Positions 7,388 through 14,251 of a DNA stretch of 20,040 nt are shown here, in pieces. Under the pieces are notes generated by a model. The model worked only from the letters and a program-made list of their open reading frames with translations. It was not told the DNA's origin and made no database searches. The stretch is from a bacterium (lineage in GTDB: Bacteria; NPL-UPA2; JAGMAN01): the NCBI GenBank assembly GCA_023130215.1, contig JAGMAN010000019.1, positions 1 through 20,040 of the forward strand, given 5' to 3'. The translations under genes were made by a program, and so were the position numbers. The first letter of the stretch is position 1. Each line of letters opens with the position of its first letter.

Positions 7388-7869
7388 GAATTGACCTTTC
7401 TCACTACCACCCTGTTTCCCTTGACCATCACCACCTTTACCTTAGTATTCTTAGGAAGGAAGATCCCTTCCGTAATCACATCTACTCTCTTTCCATCTAT
7501 TTTAGCTGTCCCGGCTGGACGGAGCATAGTCAGAGTATCACCAGTCTTCCCTTCCAGTTCCTCTAACCCCGGGGAGGGAGACTGGAATCCCTCACTGCTT
7601 TCTTCTTTAGCATCCAGGCGCAGTCTTTTCCATGCCTTTGTCTTAGGGAAAAGGACAATAAAGACGATGAGAATAAAGATCGTCCCTAAGAGAGCTCCCC
7701 ATCCTGGCCAGGGGCTCTCAAATTTTTCAAAAGCTAAGTAGCAGGCGTAGCCCAGGGCAGTCAATCCGGAGATTCCACATAGACCAAATCCAGGGATGAC
7801 GAAAAGTTCAATTAAGAGCAGGACAAAGCCCAGAAGCATTAGAAGCAGGACTGCTAACCAGGATTCCAT
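7378..7869 (-). CDS. Short NfeD protein (NfeD1a-like: TM helices plus OB-fold)
   Basis: A 163-residue membrane protein. Residues 1-75 contain three to four hydrophobic helices, including LLLIELFVIPGFGLCGISGL, the classic NfeD membrane motif (IELFVIPGFG). The C-terminal part, from about residue 105, is the NfeDC OB-fold domain: GKTGDTLTMLRPAGTAKIDG, DVITEGIFLPKNTKVKVVMV and GNRVVVRK. It lacks the ClpP-like protease domain present in the neighbour. Its C-terminal half closely parallels that of the upstream long NfeD, suggesting tandem duplication. The ATG directly abuts the preceding stop (TGA-ATG), with GGGGAG as ribosome binding site. NfeD proteins partner with flotillins at the membrane; here floA follows directly. 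Confidence 0.9.
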   Translation of the reverse strand: MESWLAVLLLMLLGFVLLLIELFVIPGFGLCGISGLTALGYACYLAFEKFESPWPGWGALLGTIFILIVFIVLFPKTKAWKRLRLDAKEESSEGFQSPSPGLEELEGKTGDTLTMLRPAGTAKIDGKRVDVITEGIFLPKNTKVKVVMVKGNRVVVRKVNSSA

Positions 7870-9405
7870 TCAGGACTCCCCCCTGTCCGCTTTCCCGACG
7901 ACAATTCGGTTGCCTTCCACCTTAACTACTCTTACCTGAGTATCTTGATTAATGAATTCTCCCTCAGTGACTACATCTAAAATGTCTTCTCCAAACACAG
8001 CCCTTCCAGCCGGGCGAAGGGTGCTCAGGGCCTTTCCCTCTCTTCCCATGAAATTTTCCCAGGTTGAGGGAGTACCCCGGAAACCTGATTTTGCTTCCTC
8101 CTTTGAAGTGAGGACGACCCTGTGCCTGATTTTCTTCCAGAGATTGCTTTGAGGGATGAGCAGAAAAGAAAGGATAGCAATAACAAAGAGACTAATGAAG
8201 GATATAGATACGGTGTAGAGAGCCTGCCACCATTCCTCCCCGGCTCCAGGGAAAGTGGGCAGGGGATGTTTAACTAAGGTGAGGAAGATGCTGGCCACAA
8301 TGAAGACTATTCCCCCGATACCGGCGATGCCAAATCCAGGTATGACTAAGATCTCCAGAAGAAGTAGGGTAACGCCAAGAAAGAAGAGAAGGGGTATAGT
8401 GACTTTTGCCCAACCAGCCATTCCCGAAAGATAATGCGCTCCAAAGAAAAGGGCCAGGCAGAGCAATCCAATCGTCCCACTCACTCCCCAGCCAGGAATC
8501 CTTAGTTCAAAGACCAATCCAAGCATTCCCAGGGAGAGGAGCAGACCACTGACGATGGGGTGGGTGAGAAAACGAACCACATTTTCTGACCAGGTGATGG
8601 AAACACTCACCAGAGATGCCCCATCAAGTCCATAAAGTGGCAGGATTTCTTCAATCTTTGAGACTTTATGCGAAGCCAATTTAAATCTGAGAGCCTCATC
8701 AGCCGTAAGAGTAATGAGCTTGCCTTTGGCAAAACCTTCGGGAATATCGGTCTTTTCTATCTTTATCTTCTCTTCTCCCAGTTCTTTCTTCTTTTCTTCC
8801 ACCTCTTCAGGAGTTAATATACGCAGCTTTCCATCAATGGTTACGGCAACAAGCTCTATATCCGGGTCAACCATCGCCTCAGCTAATTTAGCCGGGTGGT
8901 GGTTCCTCTCGGCCGTTGACTTAAATTCCGCCCGGACGAAGGAGACTTCCTTCTCACCGGTTGGCTGAGGCTTTCCCTCTGATGGGACAGGGGAGATGCT
9001 TACCGGAGTGGCCGCTCCAATGCTACTTCCAGGGCTCATAACGATTGATTGGCAACAAAGGGCAATTAGAGCACCGGCTGAGATTGCTCTTCCTTCAACA
9101 AAGGCAATCGTCTTTATATCCGTCTCAAAGAGGATGTCTTTTATCTCAACAGCGGCATCTACCCGACCTCCGAATGTCTTTATTTTTAGAATTATTGCTT
9201 CTGCCTTGTCGCGCTCCGCCTCCTCAACTGCCCGTCGGACAAAGCTGGACTGACCAATGTCAACCATGAATATCCTGCGGTCCTGAATGGGGATGACATA
9301 AACCTTCCTTCCATTCTCAGCTGAAGATGGAGTGAAAGCAGAAGGTAGAATAAATAGGACTAAAGCAAAGAATACGAGAAGCATGAAAGAAACAATTACT
9401 CTCAC
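7870..9405 (-). CDS. NfeD1b membrane-bound ClpP-class serine protease
   Basis: Membrane protease of the NfeD1b/1510-N class (511 residues from the chosen start), which in characterised homologues cleaves hydrophobic segments of stomatin/flotillin partners. Residues 1-29 are a signal peptide. The ClpP-like domain spans about 33-190: IKTFGGRVDAAVEIKDIL, then GRAISAGALIALCCQSIVMS with probable nucleophile Ser109, and FVRAEFKSTAERN with probable base Lys162 (Ser-Lys dyad). Four to five TM helices follow (about 265-400), including LLLEILVIPGFGIAGIGGIV, then a C-terminal OB-fold (about 440-508). The frame is open to GTG 9432, but a strong promoter covers 9424-9451. GTG 9405, preceded by AGGAGGG, is therefore the likely start (MRVIVSFMLLV). 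Confidence 0.93.
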   Translation of the reverse strand: MRVIVSFMLLVFFALVLFILPSAFTPSSAENGRKVYVIPIQDRRIFMVDIGQSSFVRRAVEEAERDKAEAIILKIKTFGGRVDAAVEIKDILFETDIKTIAFVEGRAISAGALIALCCQSIVMSPGSSIGAATPVSISPVPSEGKPQPTGEKEVSFVRAEFKSTAERNHHPAKLAEAMVDPDIELVAVTIDGKLRILTPEEVEEKKKELGEEKIKIEKTDIPEGFAKGKLITLTADEALRFKLASHKVSKIEEILPLYGLDGASLVSVSITWSENVVRFLTHPIVSGLLLSLGMLGLVFELRIPGWGVSGTIGLLCLALFFGAHYLSGMAGWAKVTIPLLFFLGVTLLLLEILVIPGFGIAGIGGIVFIVASIFLTLVKHPLPTFPGAGEEWWQALYTVSISFISLFVIAILSFLLIPQSNLWKKIRHRVVLTSKEEAKSGFRGTPSTWENFMGREGKALSTLRPAGRAVFGEDILDVVTEGEFINQDTQVRVVKVEGNRIVVGKADRGES

Positions 9406-9423
9406 TTTTTCCCTCCTGCCTGC

Positions 9424-9451
9424 ATTATACACCTCCCCAATATGCTGTCAA
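9424..9451 (-). promoter_or_regulatory. Strong sigma70-type promoter of the nfeD-floA operon
   Basis: Read on the minus strand, a perfect TTGACA (9451-9446) is followed 16 bases later by a perfect TATAAT (9429-9424). Transcription should start near 9417, about 12 nt before the GTG at 9405, with AGGAGGG in between. It is divergent from the tRNA-Gln promoter, whose -35 box lies 8 bp away. Confidence 0.8.
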
Positions 9452-9458
9452 GTATTTA

Positions 9459-9488
9459 TTGACAGAGGGGCTTAAGCTATGTTATTTT
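9459..9488 (+). promoter_or_regulatory. Candidate promoter of tRNA-Gln
   Basis: TTGACA at 9459-9464, an 18-base spacer and TATTTT at 9483-9488 (4/6). Initiation near 9495 would leave a short 5' leader before the tRNA at 9509. It lies back-to-back with the nfeD promoter. Confidence 0.5.
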
Positions 9489-9508
9489 AGTTAAGGTTAA
9501 GCTCTCTT

Positions 9509-9583
9509 TGCTCGGTGGTGTAACTGGTAACACACTAGACTTTGGATCTGGCATTCCAGGTTCGAGCCCTGGCCGAGCAGCCA
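9509..9583 (+). tRNA. tRNA-Gln (anticodon TTG)
   Basis: The acceptor stem TGCTCGG (9509-9515) pairs with CCGAGCA (9573-9579), followed by discriminator G9580 and an encoded CCA (9581-9583). The anticodon loop CTTTGGA gives TTG, reading CAA/CAG for glutamine. The T-arm CCAGG-TTCGAGC-CCTGG is perfect. It stands alone, flanked by its own promoter and terminator. Confidence 0.96.
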
Positions 9584-9593
9584 TCTTCAACGA

Positions 9594-9618
9594 AGTCCCA
9601 CTAACAGTGGGGCTTTTT
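9594..9618 (+). terminator. Intrinsic terminator after tRNA-Gln
   Basis: AGTCCCAC (9594-9601), loop TAACA, and GTGGGGCT (9607-9614) form an 8-bp stem with one G-T pair, ending in a run of five T. The position, 10 nt after the tRNA, fits a transcript terminator. Confidence 0.85.
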
Positions 9619-9736
9619 GTTTGGGGCAAATTTGAATTTCGGCCAGCGGCAAAGTGAGCCATAACACTCTCCGTCACCAGCCCCGCAAAAATTATACAAT
9701 CTGAGCAAGAAAACGGTTTTCGTTTCCACCCAGGCA

Positions 9737-9766
9737 TTGACAATTGGTTGAGCTCTATGATATTAT
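9737..9766 (+). promoter_or_regulatory. Candidate promoter upstream of the pncA-like/nitroreductase pair
   Basis: A perfect TTGACA at 9737-9742 and TATTAT at 9761-9766, with an 18-base spacer. It lies about 145 nt before the GTG at 9912, implying a leader of about 140 nt that would include the remnant ORF and the inverted repeat. Confidence 0.45.
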
Positions 9767-9839
9767 TATACCAGATGAGATTGAGGAAGATTTAACCTTT
9801 ATGAAGAAGGAGCTTAAGGTAATCAAAGCCAGAGCATGA
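9744..9839 (+). pseudogene. Possible gene remnant (C-terminal fragment)
   Basis: Between an in-frame TGA at 9738-9740 and TGA 9837-9839 the frame reads VELYDIIIPDEIEEDL and then TFMKKELKVIKARA. This has a natural protein-like composition (Ile/Glu/Lys helix) and no ribosome binding site. The only start would be the TTG at 9744. It could be the truncated tail of a lost gene, a small leader peptide, or chance. No family is recognised. Confidence 0.25.
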
Positions 9840-9843
9840 GCCT

Positions 9844-9895
9844 CGTTAATTCACACATATTAATCAGTCTACTGTACAGCCCCAATGAATTAACG
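9844..9895. repeat. Perfect 10-bp inverted repeat in the pncA-like gene's leader
   Basis: CGTTAATTCA (9844-9853) is the exact reverse complement of TGAATTAACG (9886-9895), separated by 32 bases that contain the 8-bp palindrome CTGTACAG (9872-9879). The right arm ends 5 bases before the AGGAGG of the following gene. It could act as an operator or an RNA hairpin covering the ribosome binding site. Confidence 0.5.
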
Positions 9896-9911
9896 GCATG
9901 AGGAGGATGCA

Positions 9912-10427
9912 GTGAAGGCACTATTGGTGATTGATATGCTTGAGGATTTCTTAGCTGAAGGGGGAGCCCTCTTCTGCGGGAAGGAATCCAGAAAGATTAT
10001 CCCCTTCGTAGGCAAGAAGGTAAAAGAAGCTCATCGGGCTGGTCAGTTAGTTATCTACCTCTGTGATTCACACCAGGAGGACGATTTAGAATTTAAACTC
10101 TTCCCCAAACACTGCCTTGAAGGGACAGATGGGGCGAGTATTATTAAAGAGCTGGAAGTGCTCGACCGAGATGTTCTCATAAAGAAACGCAGATACAGTG
10201 GATTCTTCGAAACGGATTTAGATAAGGTTCTAAAAGAGCATCAAATTGAAGAAGTAGAGGTGGTTGGAGTTTGCACCTCCATCTGCGTTATGGATACAGT
10301 GGGAGATTTGAGAGCGAGAAATTATAAAGTTACCGTTTATAGAGAGGGAGTAGCTGACTTCGATGCCAAAGCCCACCAGTTTGCCCTGGAGCGGATGGAG
10401 AAGATTTACGGAGCGGAGGTTCAATGA
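9912..10427 (+). CDS. Isochorismatase-family hydrolase, nicotinamidase-like
   Basis: Cysteine hydrolase of 171 residues, most likely nicotinamidase (nicotinamide to nicotinic acid, NAD salvage, cytoplasm). The catalytic triad is visible: Asp8 (LLVIDMLEDF), Lys92 (IKKRRYSGFF) and Cys125 (GVCTSICVMDTV). The metal-binding set Asp52-x-His54 and His67 in LFPKHCLEGTDGA is the PncA signature and separates it from plain isochorismatases. The start is GTG 9912 with AGGAGG at 9901-9906; an ATG at 9907 is out of frame. It is coupled to the nitroreductase by an ATGA overlap, a pairing that fits NAD(P)/flavin redox metabolism. Substrate is inferred from motifs only. Confidence 0.88.
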   Translation: MKALLVIDMLEDFLAEGGALFCGKESRKIIPFVGKKVKEAHRAGQLVIYLCDSHQEDDLEFKLFPKHCLEGTDGASIIKELEVLDRDVLIKKRRYSGFFETDLDKVLKEHQIEEVEVVGVCTSICVMDTVGDLRARNYKVTVYREGVADFDAKAHQFALERMEKIYGAEVQ

Positions 10428-10999
10428 AAGTATATGAGGCTATCTGTAAGCGGCGGACCATCAGGCGGTTTAGTCAGGAACCTGTTCCTAAAGAGATTTT
10501 GGAGAAGCTAATTAAAGCGGCCCGGTTAGCTCCTTCGGCGGCTAATCTCCAGCCCTGTGAATATGTTGTAGTGGATGAGCCCGGCTTAATTGAGCAGGTT
10601 TTCAAGACACTGCGTTGGGCGGGCTACATTGTTCCCCGGGGAGATCCTCCCGAAGGGGAAAGGCCAGTGGCCTATATCGTCGTTCTCTTAAATAAGGAAA
10701 AGGTAAAGGCAGGAGGAGAAAGGGATGCGGCCGCTTCCATCGGGAATATCGTCTTAGCCGCTTTGGAAGAGGGGATTGGCTCCTGCTGGCTGGGCTCAAT
10801 AGAAAGGGAGACGCTACGAGGAATATTGAATATTCCTAACCGCTGCGATATTGATTCCGTAGTTGCCCTTGGTTATCCTAAAGAATCGCCAGTGGTTGAG
10901 GAAATGAAAGACTCGATTAAATACTGGAAGGATGACAAGAATATCTTACACGTCCCCAAGCGAAGATTGCAAGATATCCTTCACTGGAATAAATATTAG
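10424..10999 (+). CDS. Nitroreductase-family FMN oxidoreductase
   Basis: A flavoprotein of 191 residues, expected to be a homodimeric, FMN-binding, NAD(P)H-dependent reductase. The N-terminal FMN phosphate-binding motif KRRTIRRF and the following PSAANLQPCEYVVV are classic for the family. DAAASIGNIVLAALEEGIGS and SVVALGYP are the second cofactor region. A C-terminal extension ends HVPKRRLQDILHWNKY, the PKR-xx-xxIxHxNxY pattern often seen in anaerobe members. The ATG at 10424 overlaps the previous stop and has GGAGG at 10415-10419. Substrate unknown. It ends 2 nt from the end of the convergent kdnA. Confidence 0.9.
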   Translation: MKVYEAICKRRTIRRFSQEPVPKEILEKLIKAARLAPSAANLQPCEYVVVDEPGLIEQVFKTLRWAGYIVPRGDPPEGERPVAYIVVLLNKEKVKAGGERDAAASIGNIVLAALEEGIGSCWLGSIERETLRGILNIPNRCDIDSVVALGYPKESPVVEEMKDSIKYWKDDKNILHVPKRRLQDILHWNKY

Positions 11000-11001
11000 C
11001 C

Positions 11002-12174
11002 TCAGAGTAAGACTGCTTCGGCGGCTTTCTTTAGGGCGGTAATTATCTTATCTGTCTCGGCATCTGTCATCTTCACCGAAATTGGGATGGCTATAGCCCG
11101 GCGCAGAAGGCTGTCTGATTGAGGCCACATGCCTACCTTATATTCCACCTTGTCCTTTAATTCTTCAATAATGTGCTCCCAGTTAGCGATGTAGTGCCAA
11201 CCTAAAGCAGATGGTAGGATCTTGGTGCCAACTCCCTCTTTGGTCAACTCCTCCTCAAAATCACTGGCCATGCCTTTATTGGGTAGGAAGAATATGAGGG
11301 TATCTCCTCCATCGCCAGCCTCGTCGGGAAGTTCCCTGAACTGCAGTCCCTGTATTTTACTTATAGCCTCTTTGATTTTGCTTTTATTCTTCCTCTGCTC
11401 TGAGATAACATAATCCAGCCGACTGAGCTGCACCAGTCCAATGGCTCCCTGGAGCTCGTTCATCCGATAGTTGAATCCGACTATCTCCTTAGTATCTTCG
11501 CCGCGGGGTCGGTCCCCTTTATGCTGATGCCCGTGGTCGTGGAACCAGGATGCCCGTAGGTATAGCTCTTCGTCATTGGTGACTACCATCCCTCCTTCAC
11601 CAGTGGTTATCGTCTTCACATAATCAAAGCTGTGAATTCCTATATCTCCTATTGTGCCTGTCTTCTTTCCCCGGAAACTTGACCCACAAGCCTGAGCTGA
11701 ATCCTCTAAGATTTTAATGTTATGCTTCCTGGCGATTTCCATTATCTTATCCATGCGAGCGGGAACACCAAGCATGTGCACGGGGATGACCAATTTAGTC
11801 TTCTCACTAACCTTAGCTTCGAAATCTTCCGGATCCAGGTTGAGCGATTTATCCACTTCAGCGATAATTGGCGTAGCACCTGATTCCATTATGGCTTCAA
11901 TGGTAGCTACAAAGGTGAAAGCCGGAGCTATTACCTCGTCACCGGGGCCAATACCCAGAGCAGCTAAGGCTACCCGATCGGCCGCTGTCCCGGAAGAAAC
12001 TGCCAGGGCATATTTTACTCCCACATATTGGGCAAATTTCTCCTCAAACTCCCTCACCTTAAAGATATTTTTCCTCTTCTCATCAAAGCCATATCGAAAA
12101 AGCACTGCACCCCTATCGATAACTTCCGCTATGGCTTCTTTCTCTTCTTTTCCGATTAACTCCGATCCTCCCAT
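11002..12174 (-). CDS. kdnA: DegT/DnrJ/EryC1 aminotransferase, likely 8-amino-3,8-dideoxy-Kdo transaminase
   Basis: PLP-dependent sugar aminotransferase of about 390 residues. In Shewanella, KdnA transaminates 8-oxo-Kdo to 8-amino-Kdo with glutamate. Visible motifs are AVSSGTAADRVALAALGIGP, GDEVIAPAFTFVATIEAI, ILEDSAQACGSSFRGKKTGT (Asp158 contacts the PLP ring) and HSFDYVKTITTGEGGMVVTN with Schiff-base Lys187. The SFDYVKTITTGEGG form resembles KdnA proteins more than the generic DegT SFxxxKNI pattern. The frame is open to 12222, but ATG 12174 has GGGAGG 7 bases upstream and starts at the family N-terminus (MGGSELIGKEEKEAI). It is last of four genes with kdnB, kdsB and waaA, which supports the specific function. 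The family is certain; the substrate is a strong inference. Confidence 0.86.
   Translation of the reverse strand: MGGSELIGKEEKEAIAEVIDRGAVLFRYGFDEKRKNIFKVREFEEKFAQYVGVKYALAVSSGTAADRVALAALGIGPGDEVIAPAFTFVATIEAIMESGATPIIAEVDKSLNLDPEDFEAKVSEKTKLVIPVHMLGVPARMDKIMEIARKHNIKILEDSAQACGSSFRGKKTGTIGDIGIHSFDYVKTITTGEGGMVVTNDEELYLRASWFHDHGHQHKGDRPRGEDTKEIVGFNYRMNELQGAIGLVQLSRLDYVISEQRKNKSKIKEAISKIQGLQFRELPDEAGDGGDTLIFFLPNKGMASDFEEELTKEGVGTKILPSALGWHYIANWEHIIEELKDKVEYKVGMWPQSDSLLRRAIAIPISVKMTDAETDKIITALKKAAEAVLL
11011..11036 (+). terminator. Weak UUCG-capped hairpin after the nitroreductase gene
   Basis: CTGC (11013-11016), the stable tetraloop TTCG and GCGG (11021-11024) are followed by CTTTCTTT. The stem is only 4 bp with one G-T pair and it lies inside the 3' coding end of the convergent kdnA. 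It is the only terminator-like element at this tail-to-tail junction. Confidence 0.25.
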
Positions 12175-12246
12175 CGTTTTTCCTCCCTCTATTTTTTTGA
12201 CTTCCGGGGACAGTCCCCTCATATCTTTCTTTCGAAGATTTTCTCA

Positions 12247-13413
12247 TTAAAAAGCCAGCTTGTATATAGCCATGGCATCCTCCTCAGCCAGTTTACGGGG
12301 ATTATTCTCCAAAGGGCGGGTGACCTTCATGGCTGAGGTGACCATTTCCGGGAAGTTTGACTCGGCTATTCCCGCTTTAAGTTCTCTGAGCCTTCGAGGA
12401 ACTTTAATCTCGCGAGATAACTTGTTAACGGCTATCACTGACCTTTTAGCGGCTTCCTTTAAAGGAAGGTCTCTCGTCTCTTCACCCATAGCCTCTGCAA
12501 TTTTAGCAAATTTCTTCAGGCTGGATTCTAAGTTAAATTCCATTATATAGGGAAGCATAAGGCCGTTGGCTACTCCGTGCCCGATGCGGTAGAGTCCACC
12601 TAAGGGATAGGCAAGAGCATGAGCGGCAGTTACTCCAGCATTAGCCAGTGCCATTCCAGCTAAAAGGCTTCCCATGAGCATATTCTCTCTCGCATCAGCG
12701 TTCTGCCCATCAGCTACTGCCTGGCTTAAATTGTGGGCAATGAGCTCGGTAGCTTTAAGAGCCAGAGCATCACTTATTGTACTTGCCTGAAGGGAGGTGT
12801 AAGCTTCAATGGCATGGGTTAAGGCATCCATTCCAATAGAGGCGGTCACTGGAGGTGGCATAGATAGAGTAAGCAGCGGGTCAAGAATAGCCAACTCAGG
12901 GAATAGATAGGGGCTATTGATTCCCCCCTTGCCTTTTGGTTCCTTATTGGATAGAACGGCTGTGAAGGTAACTTCGCTTCCCGTGCCAGCCGTGGTGGGA
13001 ATCATTATCTTTGGTAGTCCGGGCTCAGGAACTTTATCAAGTCCCTGGTAATCCGATGCCTTCCCCTCGTTAGTAGCTAAAACTGAAGCGGCCTTGGCTA
13101 CATCCATAGCGCTTCCTCCACCCAGACCGATTACTAAATTGCAATTCTCCTGGCGAGCCATCTTTCCTGCCTCATCGGCTGTCTCCACCCAGGGCTCAGG
13201 TTCTACTTTATCGAAGACAATTACTTCTAATTTCTCTTTGAATAGCGATTGACGCACTTTCTCTAACAAACCGGCCTTAGCCACTCCTTCATCGCTGATT
13301 AAGAGAATTTTGCTTCCTCCACGCTTCCTGGATTCCTGGCCAACTTTCTCTACTGCTCCTCTCCCAAAGATAATCTCCGGGATGATTTTGAAAGAAAAAC
13401 TCTTGTTCGCCAC
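12247..13413 (-). CDS. kdnB: Iron-type alcohol dehydrogenase family protein, likely Kdo 8-oxidase
   Basis: Group III metal-dependent alcohol dehydrogenase fold, about 388 residues. In Shewanella, KdnB oxidises the C8 alcohol of Kdo to the aldehyde used by KdnA. The N-terminal Rossmann-like domain carries GLGGGSAMDVAKAASVLATN. The helical metal domain has the predicted ligands Asp196 and His200 (GMDALTHAIEAYTS), His265 (AAHALAYPLGG) and His279 (IGHGVANGLMLP), a complete set. GTG 13437 would add eight residues, but GTG 13413 has AGGAGG at 13426-13421 and begins MANKSFSFKIIPEIIFGRGA, the normal family start. It lies between kdsB and kdnA. By fold alone it could be a general alcohol or lactaldehyde dehydrogenase; the neighbours make Kdo the likely substrate. 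Confidence 0.86.
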   Translation of the reverse strand: MANKSFSFKIIPEIIFGRGAVEKVGQESRKRGGSKILLISDEGVAKAGLLEKVRQSLFKEKLEVIVFDKVEPEPWVETADEAGKMARQENCNLVIGLGGGSAMDVAKAASVLATNEGKASDYQGLDKVPEPGLPKIMIPTTAGTGSEVTFTAVLSNKEPKGKGGINSPYLFPELAILDPLLTLSMPPPVTASIGMDALTHAIEAYTSLQASTISDALALKATELIAHNLSQAVADGQNADARENMLMGSLLAGMALANAGVTAAHALAYPLGGLYRIGHGVANGLMLPYIMEFNLESSLKKFAKIAEAMGEETRDLPLKEAAKRSVIAVNKLSREIKVPRRLRELKAGIAESNFPEMVTSAMKVTRPLENNPRKLAEEDAMAIYKLAF

Positions 13414-13431
13414 TTCACTTCCTCCTTTTTT

Positions 13432-13513
13432 AACCACATAGATCGCAGAGAAAAATTTAGATTTTAAAAATCTCAGTGCCAGAGGTCTGTCATCCTCTGT
13501 GAACTCTATGGTT
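13432..13513. repeat. Degenerate long inverted repeat spanning the kdsB 3' end and kdsB-kdnB gap
   Basis: The left arm AACCACATAGATCGCAGAG (13432-13450) and right arm CTCTGTGAACTCTATGGTT (13495-13513) are reverse complements at 15 of 19 positions and enclose 44 bases. Those bases contain two smaller inverted repeats: AGATTT/AAATCT near 13460-13472 and CAGAGG/CCTCTG (13480-13485 with 13494-13499). The AACCACAGAG...CTCTGTGGTT style of palindrome is, from memory, a widespread non-coding repeat in environmental Gram-negative genomes. The right arm overlaps the end of kdsB. Confidence 0.6.
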
Positions 13514-14251
13514 ACGAAGTTTTTTAGTAATCTCTCTTACTTTTTCTAAATCCCGGGGGGTGTCCACTTCTATGCAGTCATATTTGGTCTCCACCATCTT
13601 TATCCGATATCCATTCTCTAAAACGCGCAGTTGTTCCAGTTTCTCTGCCCTCTCTAATTTGCCCATGGACAGCCTGGAAAATTTGAGGAGGAAACTTTTT
13701 CGATAAGCATAGGGGCCAATGTGCTCATAGAAATAGTCAAAGGTTTCTTGGTCTCTAAGGTAGGGTAGGGGAAGGCGCGAGAAATAAAGAGCAAATCCTT
13801 CCTTATCTACCACCACCTTAACTATATTTGGATTGAATAGCTCACGGTGATTTTTTATCTGATGATAAAGAGTGCTCATATCTAAGTCTGGACGATCAAG
13901 GAGGGGCTTAACTAATTGATCAATCATCTGGGGAGGAAGCAAGGGAGCATCCCCCTGAATATTGACCACAATGCTCTTGCTGGGCATCTTCAACTTAGAG
14001 GCAACCTCAGCTACCCTGTCGGTGCCGGAGGGGTGGCGAGGAGAAGTCATCCTCACTTCCCCTCCAAATCCCTTGACCACCTTGTGGATCCTCTTACTAT
14101 CAGTAGCCACAATTACTTTATCCAGGACCCTGGCTTTTGTGGCCTGGCGGTAGACTCTCTCCACCATCGTCTTCCCACCGATATCGGCCAATGCTTTCCC
14201 GGGAAGGCGGGTTGAATGATACCTGACTGGGATAATACCGACCACTTTCAT
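13490..14251 (-). CDS. kdsB: CMP-Kdo synthetase family (3-deoxy-manno-octulosonate / 8-amino-Kdo cytidylyltransferase)
   Basis: Activates Kdo or 8-amino-Kdo with CTP to the CMP-sugar for lipopolysaccharide inner-core synthesis in the cytoplasm. Family motifs in 253 residues: IIPVRYHSTRLPGKAL (nucleotide-binding loop), MTSPRHPSGTDRVAEV, VVNIQGDAPLLPPQMI, HIGPYAYRKSFLLKF, EKLEQLRVLENGYRIKMVET and EVDTPRDLEKVREI. Two departures from the usual enzyme: the QGDEP motif is QGDAP (Ala102) and ATDD is ATDS. They may tune sugar specificity, since the neighbouring kdnB and kdnA point to 8-amino-Kdo. The last residues, NHRVHRG, are encoded inside an inverted repeat and look like an added tail. The ATG overlaps the waaA stop (ATGA). 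Confidence 0.92.
   Translation of the reverse strand: MKVVGIIPVRYHSTRLPGKALADIGGKTMVERVYRQATKARVLDKVIVATDSKRIHKVVKGFGGEVRMTSPRHPSGTDRVAEVASKLKMPSKSIVVNIQGDAPLLPPQMIDQLVKPLLDRPDLDMSTLYHQIKNHRELFNPNIVKVVVDKEGFALYFSRLPLPYLRDQETFDYFYEHIGPYAYRKSFLLKFSRLSMGKLERAEKLEQLRVLENGYRIKMVETKYDCIEVDTPRDLEKVREITKKLRNHRVHRG

Larger units (their letters stand above)
9619..9911. other. Intergenic stretch between tRNA-Gln terminator and the nicotinamidase-like gene
   Basis: No intact gene is visible in these 293 bases. From left to right it holds about 115 bases with nothing recognisable, a promoter-like pair (9737-9766), a 31-codon open remnant (9744-9839), a perfect 10-bp inverted repeat (9844-9853 with 9886-9895) and the AGGAGG site of the next gene. 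The minus-strand open frame across 9477-9743 is mostly antisense to the tRNA and is not a gene. Confidence 0.6.

Noticed and set aside
9477-9743. Minus-strand open frame of 88 codons over tRNA-Gln
   Set aside because: Its central part (RPGLEPGMPDPKSSVL) is the typical antisense translation of a tRNA; the rest has no family resemblance or ribosome binding site.
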